From Cytophagaceae bacterium ABcell3 (GTDB lineage: Bacteria; Bacteroidota; Bacteroidia; Cytophagales; Cytophagaceae), in assembly GCA_030913385.1 (NCBI GenBank), contig CP133159.1, positions 4,257,001 to 4,321,000 on the forward strand: 64,000 nucleotides of DNA, in the 5' to 3' direction. Positions within the stretch are counted from its first letter, which is position 1. Each line of letters opens with the position of its first letter. The position numbers were made by a program, and so were the translations under genes. The notes under the pieces are model-generated. The model did not search any database. It was not told where the DNA came from and saw nothing but the letters and a program-made list of their open reading frames with translations. Below, in pieces: positions 1 to 7,947 of the stretch.

Positions 1-422
1 TGGGTAAGAAGAATAAAGACATAGATTAACCTTATGCTACCTACGGCTTCTAACTCTTCTGGACTTACAACGCCATCACCATTAGCGTCTCCAAAAAGCG
101 TATGTGTGCCTTGATAATGGTAAATAACATACAAAACCAAAAACAGCGAAGACAAAACAAACGCTGTAACCATAGCCCGGATATGGTTCTTCTGTTGATT
201 ATTTTTAATAAAATAAAATCCTGCTAAGAGACATAAAGTGGTTCCCGTATTTAAAATGGCATTGAAGTGCGGGATAAAACTTACGTTCCAGTCACCCAAC
301 CCTCCGCTTTCAGGCAAGTAAAACAAAACAGCCACTACAACAGGAATGGCTATAGAAAGGATTCCAATAATAGATAAGTAAAGATTGTTATTCCTTACTT
401 CATTACTTTTTATTGTATTCAT
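1..422 (-). CDS. DUF420 membrane protein, 3' end cut by window edge
   Basis: This is the first 140 residues of a DUF420 family protein; the rest lies outside the window. The start ATG (420-422) overlaps the end of the sco gene by 20 bp, so the two are translationally linked. Hydrophobic segments lie near residues 14-35, 52-72, 84-103 and from 131. Family hallmarks are visible: histidines in PHFNAILN (H52), H80 and the YVIYHY segment (H102). DUF420 genes commonly accompany cytochrome oxidase assembly genes, but the biochemical role is unsettled; metal or heme handling is an inference. Oddly, the loop after the third helix holds a textbook EF-hand calcium loop, D112-A-N-G-D-G-V-V-S-P-E-E123, where many homologues have only a short Gly-rich turn. 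It is the last gene visible in the respiratory operon. Confidence 0.8.
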   Translation of the reverse strand, partial: MNTIKSNEVRNNNLYLSIIGILSIAIPVVVAVLFYLPESGGLGDWNVSFIPHFNAILNTGTTLCLLAGFYFIKNNQQKNHIRAMVTAFVLSSLFLVLYVIYHYQGTHTLFGDANGDGVVSPEELEAVGSIRLIYVFILLT

Positions 423-1065
423 GGAGGAGTAAATTAATTTCTGTAATTAGTCTGTCAACATCTTCACGATCGGTACCAGTGTAGTATCCCCTGATTCGTC
501 CTTCCTTATCAATCAAAATAAGTTTTTCGCTATGGATAAAGTCATCTTCAATATCTACCTCTTCCATTGCAGTAACGAAAAAACCTTTTCTTGCCAATGA
601 GTATAATTCTTCTTTTTCTCCAGTTACAAAAGACCATTTTCTACTATCGGCTTTATACTCGGCCGCATAATTAGCAAGAACCTCTACATCATCATTTTCC
701 GGATCCACAGTAAATGATACTATTTTAATGTCCTCGTTATCTATGAAGTTCTCTTGAACCCTAGTTAGTTCAGAGGTCATTTCAGGACAAATACCAGAGC
801 AGCGAGTAAAGAAAAAGTCAGCAACGGTAATTTTACCTTTAATGTCACTTAAAGAAATCGAGTCACCAGTATGACTGACAAAGGAAAACTCAGGAATAGT
901 ATGTGCGTCAGTAATTTCGTACTTACCATCTACTAACACAGAATCATATGGAAAATAAACAGGGAGCTTAAACTCATTTGTACCGCATCCCTTTAAAAAA
1001 AGGAACACTAAAACTGGTAAACCTAAAATTGAAAATACCATGAATGCTTTAGTGTTCCTTCTCAT
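403..1065 (-). CDS. SCO1/SenC family copper chaperone for cytochrome oxidase
   Basis: A thioredoxin-fold protein of 220 residues that delivers copper to the CuA site of cytochrome oxidase subunit II. The metal-binding set is intact: C89 and C93 in RCSGICPEM and H178 in DDFIHSEK. The N-terminus (residues 8-27) is a hydrophobic segment ending in FLFLKGC, so it is either a membrane anchor or a lipoprotein signal with C27 as the lipidated cysteine. It follows cox4 by 47 bp at the distal end of the respiratory operon, next to the oxidase it should serve, and overlaps the DUF420 gene by 20 bp. Family assignment is firm. A purely redox role, instead of copper delivery, cannot be excluded from sequence. 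Confidence 0.93.
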   Translation of the reverse strand: MRRNTKAFMVFSILGLPVLVFLFLKGCGTNEFKLPVYFPYDSVLVDGKYEITDAHTIPEFSFVSHTGDSISLSDIKGKITVADFFFTRCSGICPEMTSELTRVQENFIDNEDIKIVSFTVDPENDDVEVLANYAAEYKADSRKWSFVTGEKEELYSLARKGFFVTAMEEVDIEDDFIHSEKLILIDKEGRIRGYYTGTDREDVDRLITEINLLLHEYNKK

Positions 1066-1112
1066 AACTACAGTAAATTAATATAATTAAACAATTTGAT
1101 CAATAATAAATC

Positions 1113-1472
1113 CTAGAAATGGCTAAAATGATAGAACCAGTTTCTAAGTAAGTATAAAGTTTGCCCTTCTACAAGTAAAGCAATGATAAGCCAGATAACG
1201 AAAATCATTGGAAGAATTACTGACCATATCAAAGTTTTTACTTCATATTTAAGGTGCATAAACTCCGCCACAATATAGTAAGCCTTGATAATAGTAAGTC
1301 CTACGAATATGGCTATAAGTAAAGCTCCTCTTTCAATAGTAAATGCAAAAAGGAACTCTATAGCTGTAACGATAGCAAGTATCCCTGCAGTCTTCCAAAT
1401 CTTTAAAATTTTTGCCTTATCTCTAGGCTGTGCGGTCATAACCACATTATCATGATTAGTAGGTGCTCCCAT
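1113..1472 (-). CDS. Cytochrome c oxidase subunit IV (prokaryotic type)
   Basis: A 119-residue protein with three predicted membrane helices (about 25-45, 50-72 and 80-102), matching the small subunit IV/CtaF-CyoD family of heme-copper oxidases. No catalytic residues are expected; the subunit helps assemble and stabilise the CuB site in related enzymes. It sits 18 bp after a subunit III gene. Identification rests on size, topology and operon position, because these small subunits carry few invariant motifs; the stretch EFMHLKYE after the second helix is typical. Confidence 0.85.
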   Translation of the reverse strand: MGAPTNHDNVVMTAQPRDKAKILKIWKTAGILAIVTAIEFLFAFTIERGALLIAIFVGLTIIKAYYIVAEFMHLKYEVKTLIWSVILPMIFVIWLIIALLVEGQTLYLLRNWFYHFSHF

Positions 1473-1490
1473 AATATCCCTTACATTAAA

Positions 1491-2213
1491 TTAAACCAGA
1501 TAGAAAAATGTAAATACAAATACCCATACAAGGTCTACAAAGTGCCAATAAAGGCCTACTTTTTCAACCATTTCATAATGTCCTCTAGCTTGGTATGTAC
1601 CAATAGCTACATTATAAAACACGATGATATTTAGTATGATTCCACTCACTACGTGCCCACCATGGAAACCAGTAATGAAGAAAAAGAAGTTTGCAAACAA
1701 AGGAGGCCCGTACTCGTTTCTAATCAAATTGGCACCAATTCCATCTGGCGTACCTGCAATAAATACAGTCCATTCCCAAGCCTGGCAACCAATAAAAGCG
1801 ATACCACCAAAGATAGTCCATAACAACCATTTCTGGCAGTCATTTTTATCCATTCTATGCCCTGCTTCCACAGCCAACACCATAGTAACACTACTCATAA
1901 TAAGGATGAAGGTCATAATACCTACAAACACTAGAGGAGCATACACATGGAAGAAAGGAATGTGTGTAAAAATTTCTTCCGGTATAGGCCAATAGTTTAC
2001 TGAAGGTACAAATTCTTCGCCGTGAACTTTGGGGTCATATGCAGGATAAGCAAACCTGCTCATTCCATAAGCGACAAGGAATGCAGAAAAAGTAAGAGCA
2101 TCCGATAAAAGGAAGAACCACATCATCAGCTTACCGTAGCTGGCTTTTAATGGTTCCGCACCTCCATACCAGATGTTGCGCTTATTCTGATCAATTGTAG
2201 TTGTTGTTGCCAT
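1491..2213 (-). CDS. Cytochrome c oxidase subunit III (second copy in operon)
   Basis: A 240-residue heme-copper oxidase subunit III with about six to seven membrane helices. Family signs are the FFFITGFHGGHV motif around residues 172-183 and the C-terminal YWHFVDLVWVFVFTFFYL segment. Subunit III stabilises subunit I and shapes proton uptake; it binds no metal. It follows another subunit III family gene (2233-2823) after 19 bp. Two consecutive subunit III genes are a recurring arrangement in Bacteroidetes oxidase operons as far as I recall. This copy is the longer and looks like the canonical one because of its intact HGGHV motif. Confidence 0.92.
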   Translation of the reverse strand: MATTTTIDQNKRNIWYGGAEPLKASYGKLMMWFFLLSDALTFSAFLVAYGMSRFAYPAYDPKVHGEEFVPSVNYWPIPEEIFTHIPFFHVYAPLVFVGIMTFILIMSSVTMVLAVEAGHRMDKNDCQKWLLWTIFGGIAFIGCQAWEWTVFIAGTPDGIGANLIRNEYGPPLFANFFFFITGFHGGHVVSGIILNIIVFYNVAIGTYQARGHYEMVEKVGLYWHFVDLVWVFVFTFFYLV

Positions 2214-2232
2214 AAATTATATTTTTGGAAAA

Positions 2233-2823
2233 TTAACGGTAAAACAATAAAAATACAAACAAATAAATCCAAAGCCCGCCAAGAAAATGCCAATAGGTGC
2301 TGCAAGTCTGAATTGCAGTCAAGTTCTTAGAATGTATCTTAAGCGTAAAAGCTTTATATATGGTAACTAAGAGAAATACAAGCCCTGAAACTATGTGAAA
2401 GCCATGAAGCCCCGTTAGAACATATAAAAATGATCCGGATGGGTTACTTTTACTGCCCGCAAAGAACACGTTCATTTCAACCAAGTCTTGCCAAGCTTTA
2501 AACTGACTGAAAAGGAAGATAACACCAAGCACCAAGGTACTAAGCAAAGCCAGCTTAAGATGCTGGAAGTTATTCTTCTTAGCAGCAACATACCCCCAGT
2601 GTAGGGTAAAACTACTTACAACTATAAATAGGGAACTGAGCCATAATTCGTTTGGCAAAGGAAAGTCAAGCCAATTGCCTTCAGCCCTCCTTACGATATA
2701 CGCACTGGTCAATGCACCAAACATCATAACAATACTGACTATAAAAAGCCAAGTAAGAAATTTAGCAGGATTAACAGTATAAGGCTTATCCTGATTTTCG
2801 AGTACTAGTTCTTGTTGTTTCAT
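2233..2823 (-). CDS. Cytochrome c oxidase subunit III family (first, shorter copy)
   Basis: A 196-residue subunit III family protein with about five membrane helices and the family motif LTGLHGFHIVSG near residues 136-147, ending in a YWHFLGGLWIYLFVFLLF helix. It is shorter than the neighbouring copy and lacks its N-terminal helix pair. The start ATG overlaps the cyoE stop by 4 bp (ATGA type), indicating translational coupling. Whether both copies occupy one complex or one replaces the other cannot be told from sequence. Confidence 0.9.
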   Translation of the reverse strand: MKQQELVLENQDKPYTVNPAKFLTWLFIVSIVMMFGALTSAYIVRRAEGNWLDFPLPNELWLSSLFIVVSSFTLHWGYVAAKKNNFQHLKLALLSTLVLGVIFLFSQFKAWQDLVEMNVFFAGSKSNPSGSFLYVLTGLHGFHIVSGLVFLLVTIYKAFTLKIHSKNLTAIQTCSTYWHFLGGLWIYLFVFLLFYR

Positions 2824-3719
2824 TTTATTATTTTATCCAAAACAAATGCTATTTGTACAATCGGAAGATATAAAAATGAGCCAAACATAATCTTAAGGGC
2901 AGCCTTATTAGTACCACTCTTCATCAGAGAAAATGTTTGCATTAAAAAAACCACACCACATACAGTAGCTATGATGGCCGAGTTTATACCAGTAATTCCA
3001 AGCTTTGCTGGAATTAACCCCAAAGGTATAAGCATAAGGGTATAAATCATAATCTGAATAGCAGTATTAAGATCTTTACCACCACCGGATGGTAAAAGTT
3101 TAAAACCAGCCTTCTTATATTCTTCATCCAACACCCACGCTATAGCCCAAAAGTGAGGGAACTGCCACATGAATTGAATTCCAAACAGAAGAAGTCCCTC
3201 AATGGATATACCTCCTGTAGCCGCTGCCCAACCTATAAGAGGTGGTAAAGCGCCAGGAAAAGCGCCAACCAAAACAGCCACAGAACTCTTCCGCTTTAGA
3301 GGGGTATAAACAAATCCATATAAAATAAGTGAAATTAAAGTAAGTAATGCAGGTAGTAAGCCTGTGAAGCTGTACAATAAAGCAAAACCTAACGAACCTG
3401 ATGTAACACAAAAACCAATAGCTTCGCTTACAGAAAGTCTACCTGTAGGCAATGGCCTATTTGAAGTCCTGACCATAAGCTTATCCAAATCTTTTTCAAT
3501 AATTTGGTTTATTGTATTAGCAGCTCCCGTCATTAAAAAGCCTCCAAGCAAAAAAGCAATGAAAGTACTCCAAACCAGTAAATCTGTCCCTAAAAGATAT
3601 CCCATTCCTCCGGTAAATGCTACCAAGAAGGATAGTCTAAATTTAACAAGGTCAAAATAAGCCTTAATTTTGGCAGAAATACTCAGGTTTACCGGAATAT
3701 TTAATTTATCTGCATTCAT
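2820..3719 (-). CDS. cyoE: Protoheme IX farnesyltransferase (heme O synthase)
   Basis: A UbiA-superfamily prenyltransferase of 299 residues that converts heme B to heme O, the first step toward the heme A used by the oxidase in this operon. The two aspartate-rich prenyl-diphosphate sites of the family are visible: NQIIEKDLDKLMVRTSNRPL near residues 71-90, and a later conserved loop around WAIAWVLDEEYKKAG. Eight to nine membrane helices fill the rest. It overlaps ctaA upstream and the subunit III gene downstream by 4 bp each. Orthologues are named cyoE or ctaB. Confidence 0.95.
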   Translation of the reverse strand: MNADKLNIPVNLSISAKIKAYFDLVKFRLSFLVAFTGGMGYLLGTDLLVWSTFIAFLLGGFLMTGAANTINQIIEKDLDKLMVRTSNRPLPTGRLSVSEAIGFCVTSGSLGFALLYSFTGLLPALLTLISLILYGFVYTPLKRKSSVAVLVGAFPGALPPLIGWAAATGGISIEGLLLFGIQFMWQFPHFWAIAWVLDEEYKKAGFKLLPSGGGKDLNTAIQIMIYTLMLIPLGLIPAKLGITGINSAIIATVCGVVFLMQTFSLMKSGTNKAALKIMFGSFLYLPIVQIAFVLDKIIK

Positions 3720-4798
3720 ACATTTTGAAGTTTTCCGCTAGGAAGCGTAATAGTTTTATTATAGTAAAGTAAAATGGCCAAATAATATTGTGCACCCATC
3801 AGTAAACACCCAATAAACAAATGTAGCGGTTGTGCAAAAGCAGGAAACCCTCCATAAGTTAAAATAAGTGCCAATAAAATTTCAACAATTAATAAACCAA
3901 GTACCCATACTGTACTATTATAAATCAATTTATGATCTCTATTGTATTTGTGAACCTTATAAAACAATAGAATATGCAAAGCTAACAAAACCAGTGCGAA
4001 GCTTCTATGAATTAGAAAAGCTATACCTGTTTCAGAAAGCCATTGCGCTCTATTTTCATTACCTAATGACACAGCAATCATATCTATTTCTTCACGCACA
4101 CGAGTACCGGTAATGATCTGAAATAAAGATCCAGCCAAAAGAACCCATACAATAATCTGTATGTATTGGTTTTGATCTACATGCTTGACTAAAAGGTTAG
4201 GCTTTTGTGATCTAGTAACAACCCAAATAAGTAGGCAAACGATTACAACAGCCAAAACCATATGCAATGTAATAAGGAAAGGCATGAGGTTAGAAGAAAC
4301 TACTACTGAACCTAGCCAACCTTGAAACACAACAAGTAAAAGAACACTAAGACTAAGAATTACTATGCCGAAATCTTGTCTTTTAAATTTAAAAGAAGCT
4401 ACAAACAGGATAAGAATTAGAAACCCAGTAATAACTCCCAAAACCCTGTTCAAGTATTCAATCCAAGTATGTGTAGGATTAAATTCATGTTCCTGATAAA
4501 TCGATTGATCGTTCCTAATGGTCTGAGCCAATTCGTTATAGTTAAGAAATTCAAGCATAGAGGCAAACCTTATATTCTTTTGCCGTCTTTTCTCTACATA
4601 AATTTCTTTATAGTTTTCAGGAAGCTCTGATATGCTAGAAGGAGGCACCCACTGATCGAAGCACTTAGGCCAGTCTGGACATCCCATGCCAGACCCAGAA
4701 CTCCTTACAATTCCCCCTACTAAAATCAGAAAATAGACGGTACAAATGGTAATAATACCAATTGTACCGAAAGATGATAGTTTATTATTTTTTCTCAT
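3716..4798 (-). CDS. ctaA: Heme A synthase (COX15/CtaA family)
   Basis: A 360-residue membrane protein that oxidises the heme O methyl group to give heme A. Visible family signs are the paired cysteines in GMGCPDWPKC (C40, C46) in the first extracytoplasmic loop, conserved heme-ligand histidines at THTWIEYLNRVLG, HMVLAVV, HRSFAL and HLFIGC, and the TGTRVREEID loop. About eight membrane helices are predicted. It overlaps coxA by 14 bp and cyoE by 4 bp, so heme A synthesis is locked to oxidase expression. The Cys pair is of the disulfide type known from bacterial CtaA. Confidence 0.93.
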   Translation of the reverse strand: MRKNNKLSSFGTIGIITICTVYFLILVGGIVRSSGSGMGCPDWPKCFDQWVPPSSISELPENYKEIYVEKRRQKNIRFASMLEFLNYNELAQTIRNDQSIYQEHEFNPTHTWIEYLNRVLGVITGFLILILFVASFKFKRQDFGIVILSLSVLLLVVFQGWLGSVVVSSNLMPFLITLHMVLAVVIVCLLIWVVTRSQKPNLLVKHVDQNQYIQIIVWVLLAGSLFQIITGTRVREEIDMIAVSLGNENRAQWLSETGIAFLIHRSFALVLLALHILLFYKVHKYNRDHKLIYNSTVWVLGLLIVEILLALILTYGGFPAFAQPLHLFIGCLLMGAQYYLAILLYYNKTITLPSGKLQNV

Positions 4799-6647
4799 TT
4801 ACTTCTTCCGCCTCATCAATTAGCATACGCTCGTTTTCATGAGGGAAGTTAGAACTCATAGTTTTTGAGTAAGGAACATTTTGAGGGATATAATCCTCAT
4901 CAGCACCAGGTTTACTATAGTCATAAGGCCATCTGTAAACCGTAGGAATCTCTCCTGGCCAATTACCATGTCCTGGGTTAATAGGCGTCGTCCACTCAAG
5001 GGTATTAGAACCCCATGGGTTAGCTGTGGCTTTTCTACCTTTAAACATGCTATAAAAGAAGTTGAAAAGGAAAATAAACTGTACAGCGAAAGTGATAATA
5101 GCTGCTACCGTTACAAATAAGTTAAGGTCTACAAACTTATTTGTGAATTCAAAACTAGTAAACGCATAGTATCTTCTTGGGAAACCCGCAATACCAATAT
5201 AGTGTAATGGGAAGAATACAAGATATACCCCAATGAATGTAAGCCAGAAATGTATATAACCAAGTTTCTCGTCCATCATTCTACCAAACATCTTTGGGAA
5301 CCAGTGGTAAACACCTGCCAACATACCAAAGAAAGACGCACTACCCATTACAAGGTGGAAGTGAGCTACCACAAAGTAAGTATCATGCAATTGGATATCA
5401 GCCGCTGAGTTTCCTAGAATAATACCAGTCAAACCACCTGACACAAAGAAAGATACCAAGCCGATAGAGAACAACATAGCAGGGGTAAATATGATATTTC
5501 CTCTCCAAAGTGTTGTGATATAATTAAAGGCTTTTACTGCTGAAGGAACAGCAATAATCAAAGTAAGGAACATGAATATTGAACCTAAGAAAGGATTCAT
5601 ACCACTGACAAACATATGGTGTGCCCAAACTATGAACGAAAGCACACTAATAGCAGCCATTGAACCGATCATTGCCTTGTATCCAAAAATAGGTTTTCTT
5701 GAATTAGTTGAAATAATTTCAGAAGAAATACCTAAAGCAGGAAGAATAACAATATACACTTCAGGGTGTCCTAGGAACCAGAAAAGGTGCTGGAAAAGAA
5801 TAGGGCTACCGCCTTCGTGCAATAATGCCTGACCGGCAATATAAATATCAGACAGGTAAAAACTTGTACCAAAACTTCTATCAAAAATCAAAAGCAAAGC
5901 TGCTGAAAAAAGAACAGGGAAAGAAAGAAGTCCAATAATAGCAGTAAAGAATAGTGCCCAAATAGTCAAAGGAAGTCTAAGGAAAGACATACCTTTTGTT
6001 CTAAGGTTAATGATAGTAGTAATATAGTTAATACCACCTAATAAAGTAGATACAATAAACAAAGCCATTGACACCAACCACAAAGTCATTCCTAAGCCAG
6101 AACCTGACATAGCCTCAGGCAAAGCACTTAATGGTGGATAAATAACCCAACCTCCAGAAGCAGGTCCAGTTGATAGGAAAAGAGAGATAAACATGATAAC
6201 ACTGGAAGCAAAGAAGAACCAGTAAGAAAGCATGTTCATAAACCCAGAAGCCATATCACGGGCACCAATTTGAAGAGGGATTAAGAAGTTTGCGAAGGTA
6301 CCACTAAGTCCCGCAGTTAATACGAAAAAGACCATTATAGTACCATGCATAGTAACCAATGCAAGGAAGAATTCAGGGTCAATTTTTCCATTGACAATCC
6401 AACGTCCAAAGATAGGCTCAAGGAAAGAAACATCTAGTTCCTGGAATCCAAGTTGTAAACGGAAAGCCAAAGAAAAGAACCCTCCTATCAATGCCCAAAA
6501 GATACCAGTTACAAGAAATTGTTTACCGATCATCTTGTGGTCTTCGGAGAATATATATTTCCTTATCCAACTCTGATCATGGTGATCATGGTCATCATGA
6601 TGATCGTGAGCAGCGCTGTGATCTAAATTTATTTGAGATGCAGACAT
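4785..6647 (-). CDS. Cytochrome c oxidase subunit I, A1-type
   Basis: The catalytic heme-copper subunit, 620 residues, about 12 membrane helices. Metal ligands are all present: H101 and H431 for low-spin heme a, H294, H343 and H344 for CuB, H429 for heme a3, with Y298 as the cross-linked tyrosine in GHPEVY. E296 in that motif marks the A1 (D-channel glutamate) class, D131 in GARDMA fits the D-channel entry, and K372 in VPSAVKAFNY fits the K-channel lysine. The cytoplasmic N-terminus is unusually His/Asp-rich: eight His in residues 10-23 (HSAAHDHHDDHDHH). It lies between coxB and ctaA in the operon. Reaction: O2 reduction by cytochrome c electrons coupled to proton pumping. Confidence 0.96.
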   Translation of the reverse strand: MSASQINLDHSAAHDHHDDHDHHDQSWIRKYIFSEDHKMIGKQFLVTGIFWALIGGFFSLAFRLQLGFQELDVSFLEPIFGRWIVNGKIDPEFFLALVTMHGTIMVFFVLTAGLSGTFANFLIPLQIGARDMASGFMNMLSYWFFFASSVIMFISLFLSTGPASGGWVIYPPLSALPEAMSGSGLGMTLWLVSMALFIVSTLLGGINYITTIINLRTKGMSFLRLPLTIWALFFTAIIGLLSFPVLFSAALLLIFDRSFGTSFYLSDIYIAGQALLHEGGSPILFQHLFWFLGHPEVYIVILPALGISSEIISTNSRKPIFGYKAMIGSMAAISVLSFIVWAHHMFVSGMNPFLGSIFMFLTLIIAVPSAVKAFNYITTLWRGNIIFTPAMLFSIGLVSFFVSGGLTGIILGNSAADIQLHDTYFVVAHFHLVMGSASFFGMLAGVYHWFPKMFGRMMDEKLGYIHFWLTFIGVYLVFFPLHYIGIAGFPRRYYAFTSFEFTNKFVDLNLFVTVAAIITFAVQFIFLFNFFYSMFKGRKATANPWGSNTLEWTTPINPGHGNWPGEIPTVYRWPYDYSKPGADEDYIPQNVPYSKTMSSNFPHENERMLIDEAEEVNEKK

Positions 6648-6689
6648 ATCTGTAAATTTACTTTTTAAATTCTTTAAAACTACTGATTA

Positions 6690-7901
6690 CTAATCCTGAT
6701 TTTCATCGTCCTCTGTTTGAACTTCATCAGAAACATCACCTTCATCCTCTTCCTCATCACCATCTAATATTTCGTCAGCTGCCGTCACATCCTCTTCAGT
6801 CGGAACGTCAGGATCGATATCGTCGATATCTTGCTGTACCGCTCCAGGCCCAGGAACATCTGCAGTATCAGGAACATCTGCTGGCTCTAATCTGTCTTTT
6901 AAATGATCAGGAAGCAAAGGTCTAACATAATCAGCATTAAGTGCTGCAAAAGGCTGTTGCGCATCATGCCATCTTTCATACTCTTCCGGCTCGACAACAA
7001 CAACGATAAAACGCATACCGAAATGGCCACGGCCACAAATCTCAGTACATGCTAATTCATAATTAAAAGATGGGTCTCCCAGCTCCATACGCATTTCATT
7101 GGTAGTTTTGGTAGGTATAAACCAAAACTTAGTAGGCATACCCGGAACCGCATCCATTTTTAACCTAAAGTGTGGTACAAATACGGAGTGAAGCACATCA
7201 CGAGCTCTTATGTGAAATACTACAGGTTGTCCCTTAGGAATCCGAATTTCCATAGGTTGGAAATCATCCAAACTTGCTTCATCTTCAAAGTCAACACCCA
7301 TTTCATTGGTAGCATCTGTAAGGGTATAGTGATAACGTCCTAGTTCACCATCTTTACCAGGATATCTTACCTGCCAAGCGAACTGTTTACCCATAATTTC
7401 AACCTGCACACTATCCTCAGGCTCCATTTTTGTTATCTCAGACCACTCTCGCCACCCGTAAAAAACAAGGATCGCCATAACAATAGCAGGGATGACAGTC
7501 CATACCACTTCAAGTTTATGGTTTTCTGGATAAAAATATGCTTTTCTATCCTCCCTATATTGATACCTATAGGCAAAAAACAAAAGGAAGATATTTACAA
7601 CAACAAAGGCTATTACCAGAATTGCCATAGTAATCCAGAACATCCTGTCAGTACGTACCCCGTGAACAGTAGAAGCTTCAGGTAAATAATGTTCCGAAGC
7701 AACACTAGAGTACCAGGCAAAAGCAAGTAGTCCAACAACCATGAAGATGATCATCATCATTGCGTTAATACTATTGCTCCGTCCTACCCTTTTGGTATAT
7801 GCTCCTCGCATAACCGATATGAGGGTATGGACCCTGAAAATGACTAACAGGATAGCTAGTATAAGAACTACAGCAAGTCCTATTATAAGTTCTATTACCA
7901 T
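6690..7901 (-). CDS. Cytochrome c oxidase subunit II with acidic C-terminal tail
   Basis: A 403-residue subunit II carrying the CuA centre: H238, C285, E287, C289, H293 and M296 (ACTEICGRGHFGM). Four hydrophobic segments precede it (about 1-23, 47-65, 87-110, 132-149); the canonical subunit has two, so the first two form an N-terminal extension. After the cupredoxin domain, residues 339-403 are strongly acidic, rich in D, E, P and V. There is no CxxCH, so this is not a caa3-type fused cytochrome; electrons must come from a separate heme c, plausibly ActA or ActE of the same operon. The gene is 42 bp upstream of coxA and 46 bp after actF. Confidence 0.94.
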   Translation of the reverse strand: MVIELIIGLAVVLILAILLVIFRVHTLISVMRGAYTKRVGRSNSINAMMMIIFMVVGLLAFAWYSSVASEHYLPEASTVHGVRTDRMFWITMAILVIAFVVVNIFLLFFAYRYQYREDRKAYFYPENHKLEVVWTVIPAIVMAILVFYGWREWSEITKMEPEDSVQVEIMGKQFAWQVRYPGKDGELGRYHYTLTDATNEMGVDFEDEASLDDFQPMEIRIPKGQPVVFHIRARDVLHSVFVPHFRLKMDAVPGMPTKFWFIPTKTTNEMRMELGDPSFNYELACTEICGRGHFGMRFIVVVVEPEEYERWHDAQQPFAALNADYVRPLLPDHLKDRLEPADVPDTADVPGPGAVQQDIDDIDPDVPTEEDVTAADEILDGDEEEDEGDVSDEVQTEDDENQD

Positions 7902-7947
7902 GAGTTTAATTATTTATAATCTACAGTTAATATATAATCGACAACCA

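Noticed and set aside
6690-7901. caa3-type oxidase (heme c in subunit II)
   Set aside because: No CxxCH anywhere in the protein; the C-terminal extension is acidic and of low complexity.
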